Assembly (NCBI GenBank): GCA_013822915.1
Contig: PNLG01000213.1
Location: forward strand, 1-8,518
Direction of reading: 5' to 3'
DNA from: Sphingomonas sp.
Lineage (GTDB): Bacteria; Pseudomonadota; Alphaproteobacteria; Sphingomonadales; Sphingomonadaceae
DNA: 8,518 nucleotides
The notes beneath the pieces were generated by a model. It worked only from the letters and a program-made list of their open reading frames with translations. It was not told the DNA's origin and did no database searches. This document shows positions 1 through 5,686 of the stretch, piece after piece. Positions within the stretch are counted from its first letter, which is position 1. Each line of letters begins with the position of its first letter. Position numbers and translations under genes: made by a program.

Positions 1-798
1 CTCATCAAGCCCGTGCTGCAAGCAGCGAGCCTGCACGAGCCGGTCGCCGCGGAAATGATCGAGGAATTGCGGCTGTCGGCGGACAATGCCGAAGGGTGGG
101 CGGCAATGGCCGCCGATCAGGCCGCGCGCGCCGACGAGGTATCGCCCGCCGATCATGCTGCGGCGACCGAGACACGCGCGGTGGCGGGTTGGGTGCTTGA
201 CCAGATACTGGTGCTGCTCCACCCGTTCATGCCGTTCATCACCGAGGAGCTTTGGTCGAAACTCGGCGCGCGCGACTATGAGCTGATCGTGGCGCGCTGG
301 CCGCAGGTGGCGTCGATTGCGACCGACGATGCCGCAGCGCAGGAAATCAACTGGCTGATCAAGCTGGTGAGCGGGATTCGGGCGGCGCGCAACGAACTGG
401 CGATTGCGCCGGGGGTGCGGCTGGCGATGCATGTGCGCGATGCCGACGCAGCGGCGCTGGCGCGGCTGGCGCGGCAGGAATCGGCGCTCGCGCGGCTCGC
501 CCGCGTGGACGTGGTCGCCGGGGACGCGCCCGCCGGGGGGGCGGCCCAGATCGTGATTGATGCGGCCACCTTTGTCCTGCCGCTCGAAGGAGTGATCGAC
601 CTCGACGCCGAACGCGCGCGCCTCGCCAGGGCGATTGCGGCGGCGGAAAAGGAACGCGATGCGCTGGCAGGGCGCCTTGGCAACCCAAGCTTTGTCGAAC
701 GCGCCAAACCCGAAGCAGTGGACAAGGCGCGCGCCGACCATGCCGACAAAGCGGCGGAGGCCGATCGGTTGACGGCCGCCCTGGGACGGTTGGGGTGA
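1..798 (+). CDS. valS: Valine--tRNA ligase, C-terminal part (5' truncated by window edge)
   Basis: This is the last 265 residues of valyl-tRNA synthetase, the cytoplasmic class I enzyme that charges tRNA-Val. The reading frame is open from base 1, so the start lies outside the window and the Met codon at base 13 is internal. The catalytic Rossmann domain and the KMSKS loop are upstream and unseen. Visible are the end of the helical anticodon-binding domain, with the family motif LLHPFMPFITEELW at about residues 72-85 of this fragment, and the C-terminal tRNA arm. The arm begins near VIDLDAERARLARAI and runs as a charged Ala/Glu/Arg-rich coiled coil containing GNPSFVERAKPEAV, the counterpart of the usual LxNxxFVxKAPxxVV segment. 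The gene ends in TGA; hemB follows 59 bases later on the same strand. Nothing looks broken. Identification is from family motifs and is firm. Confidence 0.95.
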   Translation, partial: LIKPVLQAASLHEPVAAEMIEELRLSADNAEGWAAMAADQAARADEVSPADHAAATETRAVAGWVLDQILVLLHPFMPFITEELWSKLGARDYELIVARWPQVASIATDDAAAQEINWLIKLVSGIRAARNELAIAPGVRLAMHVRDADAAALARLARQESALARLARVDVVAGDAPAGGAAQIVIDAATFVLPLEGVIDLDAERARLARAIAAAEKERDALAGRLGNPSFVERAKPEAVDKARADHADKAAEADRLTAALGRLG

Positions 799-857
799 GG
801 GGCGCGTCGGCGGGATAGAGGCTTGCTCGCGCCCGCCCCATCGCGCACAACGAAGGC
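799..857 (+). other. valS-hemB gap with competing GC hairpins
   Basis: This short gap contains two mutually exclusive inverted repeats: GGGCGCG at 800-806 with CGCGCCC at 828-834, and GGCGGG at 809-814 with CCCGCC at 832-837. No T-tract follows either, so neither is a standard intrinsic terminator. Read-through from valS into hemB remains possible. In such GC-rich DNA these pairings may be accidental. A GAAGG at 852-856 ends one base before the hemB ATG, too close to be a good ribosome binding site. Confidence 0.25.
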
Positions 858-1847
858 ATGACCAGCTATCCTGCGCTTCGCCTTCGTCGCACCCGTTCGA
901 CCCCGTGGAGCCGCCGGCTGCACGCCGAGACGGTGCTGACGCCTGCCGATCTCATCTGGCCGCTGTTCATCGCCGATGGGGAGGGGGTGGAGGAGCCGAT
1001 TGCGAGCCTGCCCGGCGTGTCGCGCTGGTCGGTCGATCTGATCGTCGCGCGCGCGCGTGAGGCGCTGGCGGCGGGCATTCCGTGCATTGCGCTGTTCCCC
1101 AACACCCCGCGCGAATTGCGCAGCGACGACGGGGCAGAGGCGCTCAATCCCGATAATCTGATGTGCCGGGCGATCGGTGCGATCAAAGATGCGGTGCCGG
1201 AAATCGGCGTGCTGACCGATGTGGCGCTCGACCCCTATACCGCGCACGGGCATGACGGGCTGGTCGATGCGCAGGGCTATGTGCTGAACGACGATACCGC
1301 CGAAGTGCTGGTCGCGCAGGCGCTGAACCAGGCAGCGGCAGGGGCGGACATCATCGCGCCGTCCGACATGATGGACGGCCGCATCGGTCTTATCCGCGAA
1401 GCATTGGAGGATGAGGGGCATGCCAATGTCCAGATCATGTCCTATGCCGCAAAGTACGCGAGCGCGTTTTACGGGCCGTTTCGCGACGCGGTGGGCAGTC
1501 GCGGGCTGTTGAAGGGCGACAAGAAAACCTATCAGATGGACCCCGCCAATGCCGAAGAAGCGTTGCGCGAGGTGGCGCTTGACCTGGACGAGGGCGCCGA
1601 CAGCGTAATGGTAAAGCCCGGCTTGCCCTATCTCGACATCATTGTGCGGGTGAAAAGTGCGTTCGAAGTTCCTGTATTTGCGTATCAAGTGTCGGGCGAA
1701 TATGCGATGATCGAGGCCGCTGTTGCCGCGGGCGCGGCCGAGCGCGACTCCTTGGTGCTGGAGACGCTGATGGCGTTCAAGCGTGCCGGGGTGTCGGGCG
1801 TCTTGACCTATCACGCGCTCCACGCCGCGCGCCTGATGGGCGGGTGA
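858..1847 (+). CDS. hemB: Delta-aminolevulinic acid dehydratase (porphobilinogen synthase), Mg-type
   Basis: HemB joins two 5-aminolevulinate molecules to make porphobilinogen, the first shared pyrrole of haem and other tetrapyrroles; it acts in the cytoplasm, usually as a homo-octamer. The 329-residue length matches the family. The two active-site lysines are K199 (in SYAAKY) and K253 (in MVKPGLPYLD), the latter forming the Schiff base with substrate. The metal loop at 121-134 reads DVALDPYTAHGHDG: the three cysteines of zinc-dependent enzymes are replaced by Ala, Asp and Asp, which in known relatives such as the Pseudomonas enzyme goes with Mg dependence. The ATG at 858 is preferred because the N-terminus MTSYPALRLRRTR matches alphaproteobacterial HemB proteins as I know them, although the nearby GAAGG is only one base away. 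The GNAT gene follows after 10 bases, suggesting co-transcription. Confidence 0.97.
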   Translation: MTSYPALRLRRTRSTPWSRRLHAETVLTPADLIWPLFIADGEGVEEPIASLPGVSRWSVDLIVARAREALAAGIPCIALFPNTPRELRSDDGAEALNPDNLMCRAIGAIKDAVPEIGVLTDVALDPYTAHGHDGLVDAQGYVLNDDTAEVLVAQALNQAAAGADIIAPSDMMDGRIGLIREALEDEGHANVQIMSYAAKYASAFYGPFRDAVGSRGLLKGDKKTYQMDPANAEEALREVALDLDEGADSVMVKPGLPYLDIIVRVKSAFEVPVFAYQVSGEYAMIEAAVAAGAAERDSLVLETLMAFKRAGVSGVLTYHALHAARLMGG

Positions 1848-1857
1848 GCCGGGCGAG

Positions 1858-2406
1858 GTGATTGACACCGAACGTTTGATCCTGCGCCACTGGTTGCCAA
1901 AGGACTTGCCCGAATTGCGGCGGCAAAGCTTTGATGCGCTGGGGATGCGCTATCTCCTGCCGCTGCCGGATGAGCATGCTTTTCAGGCGATGCTGGCCCG
2001 ACTTGACCTGTGGCGCGATACGCTGGGCCATAGCTTTTGGGCCATTGAGCGTCGCAGCGACGGCGCGTTTCTGGGCCTGTGCGGGTTCAAGCGCGGGGCG
2101 GAAGGGACGCCGATTGCGGACAAGCTCGAAATCGGTTGGCGGCTGGGTGTCGCGCATTGGGGGCAGGGCTATGCCCGCGAGGCGGCGGTCGCCTGTCTCG
2201 GCTGGGCGGCGGCGACACTGACTGACGATAGCGTTTACGCGATCACCGTGCCCGCCAACACCGCAAGCTGGGGATTGATGGAGCGGCTGGGGATGCACCG
2301 GCTGCCAGATGGTGACTTCGACCATCCGCTGGTCGAGGACGGCAGCCCGCTCAAACGCCACATCACCTATCGGATTGATCGACCATTTGTTAACCATCTT
2401 CGCTAA
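1858..2406 (+). CDS. GNAT-family N-acetyltransferase (RimJ/RimL-like)
   Basis: A 182-residue acetyl-CoA-dependent acyltransferase of the GNAT superfamily, in the group related to the ribosomal-protein acetyltransferases RimJ and RimL. The N-terminus IDTERLILRHWLPKDL is the classic first strand and helix of this group. Motif A, which holds the acetyl-CoA pyrophosphate, is seen at about residues 90-110 (LEIGWRLGVAHWGQGYAREA, with the QGYA loop). Motif B is present as VPANTASWGLMERLGM near 131-146, with the conserved Asn at 134. The start is GTG at 1858, chosen because the family homology begins right there; no ATG lies nearby in frame. It begins 10 bases after the hemB stop and may be translationally coupled to it. 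The substrate cannot be told from sequence: a protein N-terminus or a small metabolite are both possible. A role in haem synthesis is not implied by position alone. Confidence 0.9.
   Translation: MIDTERLILRHWLPKDLPELRRQSFDALGMRYLLPLPDEHAFQAMLARLDLWRDTLGHSFWAIERRSDGAFLGLCGFKRGAEGTPIADKLEIGWRLGVAHWGQGYAREAAVACLGWAAATLTDDSVYAITVPANTASWGLMERLGMHRLPDGDFDHPLVEDGSPLKRHITYRIDRPFVNHLR
2390..2397 (+). promoter_or_regulatory. Candidate CtrA half-site (TTAACCAT)
   Basis: TTAACCAT is the 8-base form of the CtrA recognition element seen in many alphaproteobacteria. It sits 50 bases before the ATG at 2448 of the membrane protein gene, in an otherwise GC-rich stretch. It overlaps the last codons of the GNAT gene (V-N-H), so coding constraint could explain it. 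The second TTAA expected after 7 bases in a full site is absent; a TAAA occurs 10 bases on. Treat it as a weak candidate. Confidence 0.2.
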
Positions 2407-2439
2407 AAGAACATGGCGGCGCTAAACCGGTTGGCGCGC

Positions 2440-2446
2440 GAGGGGG
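2440..2446 (+). promoter_or_regulatory. Ribosome binding site of the membrane spermidine-synthase-like gene
   Basis: GAGGGGG lies just upstream of two in-frame ATG codons, at 2448 and 2454. Depending on which bases pair with 16S rRNA, the spacing is about 1-4 bases to the first ATG and 7-10 to the second. The second gives the more usual spacing, so the real protein may be 737 residues (MDAAPEP...) rather than 739. Confidence 0.5.
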
Positions 2447-2447
2447 A

Positions 2448-4667
2448 ATGACGATGGACGCAGCGCCTGAACCAAGCGGCCCTGGCGCGCACCCGGCAAT
2501 CGCCCCGCTGTTCGTCGCGTCGATTTTTGCGGGCTCATTCCTGTTGTTTCTGGTGCAGCCGATGGTGGCGCGGATGGCACTCCCCCGGCTTGGCGGCGCG
2601 CCGAGCGTGTGGAATTCGGCGATGCTGGTGTATCAGGCGCTGCTGCTCGCCGGCTATGGCTATGCGCATCTGATCGGGCGGATCAGCCCGCGCGCGCAAG
2701 GGGGCGTGCATCTGGCGGTGCTGCTCGCCGCTGCGCTGTGGCTGCCGATTGGGCTGATCGCGACGGAGTTGCCAGCCGATGCGCAGCCCGCGCTCTGGGT
2801 GCCGTGGCTGCTTGGCCTGTCGATCGGGCCTTTATTTTTCGCGGTGTCGGCGCAAGCGCCGCTGCTGCAACGCTGGTATGCCAGTGCGAGCGGCGGGCGT
2901 GATCCCTATGCGCTCTATGCTGCCTCCAATCTGGGCAGTTTTGGCGGGCTGATCGCCTATCCATTGCTGGTCGAACCCCTGCTCGCGGTGCAGGCGCAGC
3001 GGTGGTTGTGGAGCGCGGGCTATGTCGCGGTCATCCTGCTCATTGTCGGCTGCGCCGCGCTGTTACCGCGCGCGCCTGCGCAAACGACGACCTTGGCGCA
3101 GAGCCCGGCGCCCACGCGGCTCGCGGTCGCGCGCTGGGTGTTGCTGGCATTTGTGCCGTCGGGGCTGATGCTGGCGGCGACGACCTATATCACCACCGAT
3201 ATTGTCGCGATGCCGCTGCTGTGGGTGATCCCGCTGGGGCTGTATCTGCTCAGCTTTTCGATCGCCTTTGCCAGCAACCGGGCGGCTGCCGATATCATTT
3301 CGCGGATCGCGCCGCTGGTCGTGTTGCTGTTCGGCGGCATCATGGTCAGCGGGTTCGAATCGCGCGCTTATCTGAACGCGATTCTGGCGCTGATCCTGTT
3401 GTTTACGGTGTCGGTCGCGCTCCATACCGTGATGTATCGCGCGCGCCCGGCGGCGGACCGGCTGACCGGATTTTACCTCGCCATGTCGCTGGGCGGGGCG
3501 TTGGGTGGCGTTTTTGCTGCCCTCATTGCGCCGCTGCTGTTCGATTGGACGTGGGAATATCCGCTGCTGATCCTGCTTGCCGGGGTGCTGGTGCCGCAGG
3601 AGTTGTTGATCGAACCGCTCGCGCGTCCGTGGAGCAATACGCCCCAGCGCCACCGGATCATGACACTCGCGATTGCGCTCGCGATGTTGGTGCTGGTGTG
3701 GCTCTCGCTCAGCGGGATGGCCGGGCTGAACGACAGCAGCAACCGCGCGGTGGTGTTCATGGTGATTGCCGGGCTTGGCCTCGTCGCGCTCGGCCACCGG
3801 ACCGCGTTCATGACAGTGCTGGTCGGCGCGCTGGTGATTTTTGGGGGCTTTAATTCGGCGATGTTGTCGCTGCACGGCAACGCCCGCACGCGCAGCTATT
3901 TCGGGGTCTATACGGTGCGCGCGACCGCTGCGGAGCGGCAATTGGCGCATGGCACGACGGTCCACGGCACCGAGCTGATCGGATCGGCGGCGCGCGAAGT
4001 GATGCCGACCACTTATTATGTCCCCGGATCGGGCGTGGGGCAGGCAATGACGGCGGCGCCCAAGTTATTCGGCCCCCATGCGCGGATCGGCGTGGTCGGA
4101 TTGGGGGCGGGGACGCTCGCTTGCTACGCGCAAAACGGCCAGCGCTGGCGGATTTTCGAGATTGATCCGGCGATTGTGCGGATCGCGCGCACTCGTTTCG
4201 GCTATTTGCGGCGCTGCTTGCCGGGTGCCGAGATTGTGATCGGTGACGCGCGCCTTGCGCTTGCCGCACAACCTGCCGCCACGCTCGACTTGCTCGCGCT
4301 CGATGCGTTTTCTTCGGACGCGGTGCCCATCCATCTGATGACTCGCGAGGCGTTCGCGGGCTATGCGCGCGTTCTTTCGCCGCGCGGGTTATTGCTGGTG
4401 CACATCTCCAACCGCTTCATCGCGCTTGGGCCAGTGGTGGCGGCGAATGCGCGCGCCGGGGGCTGGGGAGCGCGTGTGTTTGTCTATCGCCCCGGCCTAA
4501 AACCGCGTGAGGGCGAGACCGTTTCCGAATGGATCGCGCTGTCCCGCGATTCGGCGACATTGGCCAAGCTGACGGCGGGCAAGCCGGGGTGGAAGCCGCT
4601 GGCACCGCGCGCGGGCTTCGCCGGGTGGAGCGACGACCATTCGAGCATCCTGCCGCTGCTTAAATAA
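2448..4667 (+). CDS. Polytopic membrane protein with C-terminal spermidine-synthase-like domain (fused MFS/spermidine synthase family)
   Basis: A 739-residue inner-membrane protein. Residues about 18-475 hold roughly 13-15 hydrophobic segments, including the family-typical FLLFLVQPMVARMALPRLGG (31-50), SVWNSAMLVYQALLLAGYGY (53-72) and DPYALYAASNLGS (152-164). The rest is a soluble Rossmann-type domain like spermidine synthase (SpeE): HGTTVHG (501-507), a nucleotide-binding glycine loop VGLGAGTLACY (550-560), acidic residues E571 and D573 where decarboxy-SAM ribose would be held, GDAR (599-602), LDAFSSDAVPIHLMT (618-632) replacing the catalytic D(S/C)(S/T)DP motif, and WSDDHSSI near the end. 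Proteins of this architecture are common in proteobacteria and are usually labelled fused MFS transporter/spermidine synthase, but their reaction and any transported substrate are, to my knowledge, not settled. The start could be 2448 or the ATG at 2454. The gene stands alone, 41 bases behind the GNAT gene, and converges on the lipoprotein gene with 14 bases between. Confidence 0.88.
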   Translation: MTMDAAPEPSGPGAHPAIAPLFVASIFAGSFLLFLVQPMVARMALPRLGGAPSVWNSAMLVYQALLLAGYGYAHLIGRISPRAQGGVHLAVLLAAALWLPIGLIATELPADAQPALWVPWLLGLSIGPLFFAVSAQAPLLQRWYASASGGRDPYALYAASNLGSFGGLIAYPLLVEPLLAVQAQRWLWSAGYVAVILLIVGCAALLPRAPAQTTTLAQSPAPTRLAVARWVLLAFVPSGLMLAATTYITTDIVAMPLLWVIPLGLYLLSFSIAFASNRAAADIISRIAPLVVLLFGGIMVSGFESRAYLNAILALILLFTVSVALHTVMYRARPAADRLTGFYLAMSLGGALGGVFAALIAPLLFDWTWEYPLLILLAGVLVPQELLIEPLARPWSNTPQRHRIMTLAIALAMLVLVWLSLSGMAGLNDSSNRAVVFMVIAGLGLVALGHRTAFMTVLVGALVIFGGFNSAMLSLHGNARTRSYFGVYTVRATAAERQLAHGTTVHGTELIGSAAREVMPTTYYVPGSGVGQAMTAAPKLFGPHARIGVVGLGAGTLACYAQNGQRWRIFEIDPAIVRIARTRFGYLRRCLPGAEIVIGDARLALAAQPAATLDLLALDAFSSDAVPIHLMTREAFAGYARVLSPRGLLLVHISNRFIALGPVVAANARAGGWGARVFVYRPGLKPREGETVSEWIALSRDSATLAKLTAGKPGWKPLAPRAGFAGWSDDHSSILPLLK

Positions 4668-4681
4668 CCCGTCACGCGCGG

Positions 4682-5173
4682 TCAGGCGGGGGCGAGTTGC
4701 GCGGCGAGCGTTTCGATAATCGTGCCCGCATCCTCATATTGGGCCCGTGCATCGTTCCTCAGCCCCTCGAGCGCGGGATAGGGCGCCGAGCCCGCCGCGG
4801 CGCGATCAATCGCCAGCCGGTCGAGGTCGCTCATCGCGCTCGATACATCGGCGCGCAAGACATCAAGATCGGCGAGCCCCGATTGCGCGTCGAGCCAGGC
4901 GGTGCTGCCCGCCGCTTGCCCCCGCGCAGCGGCGACCAGATTTTCGGCGCGCGCAGCCCCCGCTTCGAAGCGGCTCTTAATGATTGCCAAATCGGTGGCG
5001 GCAGCGTCGACTCCGGCGTCAAGCGCCGCATCGGGCACGATCACCGGTGCGGCCGCCATGGGCTCGGCATCGTCGCGCACTTCGATCGCGCGCGGCAGCA
5101 GCGAGGGGAAGCGATTGCCCGATTGCGCGCACCCGCCAAGCAATAGGAAAGCAAGGGTGAGCGGGCGGATCAT
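4682..5173 (-). CDS. Small hypothetical lipoprotein with helical C-terminal region
   Basis: A 163-residue predicted lipoprotein. The N-terminus MIRPLTLAFLLLGGC is a lipoprotein signal peptide with lipobox LGGC, so cleavage and lipidation would fall at Cys15. The following Ala-Gln lacks the Asp retention signal, which in the Escherichia coli rule would send it to the outer membrane. The mature part has a Pro/Ala/Val/Asp-rich linker (about 25-60) and then an Ala/Asp/Glu/Arg-rich region (about 60-160) likely to form two or three long helices, with SAxxxLDRLAIDRAAAG and PYPALEGLRNDARAQYEDA segments. The ATG at 5173 is chosen over the in-frame ATG at 5284 because the longer version would run through the tRNA and push the signal peptide inside the protein. 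I do not recognise a named family; similar lipoproteins seem to exist in sphingomonads, but this is an impression only. It converges with the membrane protein gene and diverges from the tRNA. Confidence 0.75.
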   Translation of the reverse strand: MIRPLTLAFLLLGGCAQSGNRFPSLLPRAIEVRDDAEPMAAAPVIVPDAALDAGVDAAATDLAIIKSRFEAGAARAENLVAAARGQAAGSTAWLDAQSGLADLDVLRADVSSAMSDLDRLAIDRAAAGSAPYPALEGLRNDARAQYEDAGTIIETLAAQLAPA

Positions 5174-5203
5174 CACCCCGTGCTTTAAGAGCGGCCGATC
5201 CCA

Positions 5204-5222
5204 TGCGCAACGGGGTTGCGCA
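5204..5222. repeat. Perfect 8-bp inverted repeat with GGG spacer
   Basis: TGCGCAAC (5204-5211), GGG, then GTTGCGCA (5215-5222) form a perfect two-fold symmetric site or an 8-bp hairpin with a 3-base loop. It lies in the gap between the divergent lipoprotein gene and tRNA-Arg, about 30 bases before the lipoprotein ATG and 35 bases before the tRNA. No T-tract follows on either strand, so a terminator is unlikely. An operator or a dispersed palindromic repeat are the alternatives. Confidence 0.45.
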
Positions 5223-5256
5223 AGCGCGGATTGCTCATTAAGGGGCATCGCTCCAC

Positions 5257-5333
5257 GCACCCGTAGCTCAGCTGGATAGAGCATCAGACTACGAATCTGA
5301 GGGTCGGGCGTTCGAATCGCTCCGGGTGCGCCA
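5257..5333 (+). tRNA. tRNA-Arg (anticodon ACG)
   Basis: A complete 77-base tRNA. The acceptor stem GCACCCG (5257-5263) pairs fully with CGGGTGC (5323-5329). The D arm GCTC/GAGC encloses AGCTGGATA. The anticodon stem TCAGA (5284-5288) pairs with TCTGA (5296-5300), and the loop CTACGAA places ACG at 5291-5293. The T arm GGGCG/CGCTC (one G-T pair) encloses the standard TTCGAAT loop. The discriminator base is G and the CCA end is encoded. The anticodon ACG is normally deaminated to ICG by TadA in bacteria, letting this tRNA read CGU, CGC and CGA, the most used Arg codons in this window. The gene lies divergent from the lipoprotein gene, and its 3' end faces the secretion genes. Confidence 0.98.
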
Positions 5334-5686
5334 TTCCCCCCTCAAGGTTCGAGTGGTCGGCGGGCGTTCTGGTGCCCGGCTCGCGCCTTGGGCTGATCAC
5401 CGAACACTTCGCACGCGCGGGTGCGCCGGTTTTGCTCCCGATTATTGCGGTCGAACCAAGCACGCCGCTTTCGATCACCATGGAGGGCAGGGAGTATGTG
5501 GGGCAATGACATGCGAAACTTTGCCCGCCGACGAATAGCTAAATCTTGCTGCGCGTTGACGCTATGGACCTTGGTGGCGCGGCTCCCGCGCGATAAGCGG
5601 CGGCGCGTGGGTGGTTCACGCGCTCTCATCATGCCTTAATGTTCTTGCCATAGCGACACGGGCGTGAGGGGCTGGGATGACGGCAA
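5334..5686. other. Intergenic region between tRNA-Arg and the secretion genes
   Basis: These 353 bases hold no intact gene that I can support. They contain the coding-like fragment annotated separately (5354-5509) and a small GC hairpin (GCGCGG at 5577-5582, CCGCGC at 5586-5591, no T-tract). The promoter of the secretion operon should lie here. A TTGACG at 5556-5561 resembles a -35 element but has no matching -10 at 16-18 bases, so no promoter is claimed. No terminator is evident after the tRNA, and no second copy of the tRNA 3' end was seen. Confidence 0.5.
5354..5509 (+). pseudogene. Possible 3' remnant of an unidentified gene
   Basis: The frame starting at 5354 reads WSAGVLVPGSRLGLITEHF and continues as a protein-like sequence, with PVLLPIIAVEP and ITMEGREYVGQ near the end, to a TGA at 5507-5509. 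By hand count about 38 of 51 codons end in G or C, against about 27 of 51 G or C at second positions, which is the coding pattern of this genome. Upstream the frame stays open only through the tRNA, so no sensible start exists except perhaps a GTG at 5372, which would give about 45 residues. I do not recognise the protein. It may be the decayed end of a gene lost by rearrangement, a real small protein, or chance in GC-rich DNA. Confidence 0.25.

Noticed and set aside
276..1868. A 530-codon open frame on the - strand opposite valS and hemB.
   Set aside because: It is a shadow of the GC-rich codon pattern of two well-recognised + strand genes; its translation is Arg/His/Ala-rich low-complexity with no family motif.
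3063..3965. A 300-codon - strand frame, and a 283-codon + strand frame at 3002-3853, inside the membrane protein gene.
   Set aside because: Both are out of frame with the 739-residue protein, whose family motifs run throughout; their translations are Arg-rich noise.
4668..4681. A bidirectional terminator between the convergent membrane protein and lipoprotein genes.
   Set aside because: The gap is only 14 bases and shows no convincing stem with a T-tract on either strand.
5284..5481. A 65-codon - strand frame ending in PERFERPTLRFVV.
   Set aside because: This ending is the antisense translation of the tRNA-Arg gene, a well-known false protein in databases.
5556..5561. TTGACG as a -35 promoter element for the secretion operon.
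   Set aside because: No acceptable -10 hexamer follows at 16-18 bases; the sequence there is GC-rich.
5421..5639. A 72-codon + strand frame in the gap before the TolC gene.
   Set aside because: Translation is Arg/Cys/Trp-rich with no motif, and it overlaps the more coding-like frame 5354-5509.
5677..5679. An ATG 10 bases before the chosen TolC start.
   Set aside because: It is in a different frame, and its translation lacks a signal peptide and TolC motifs.
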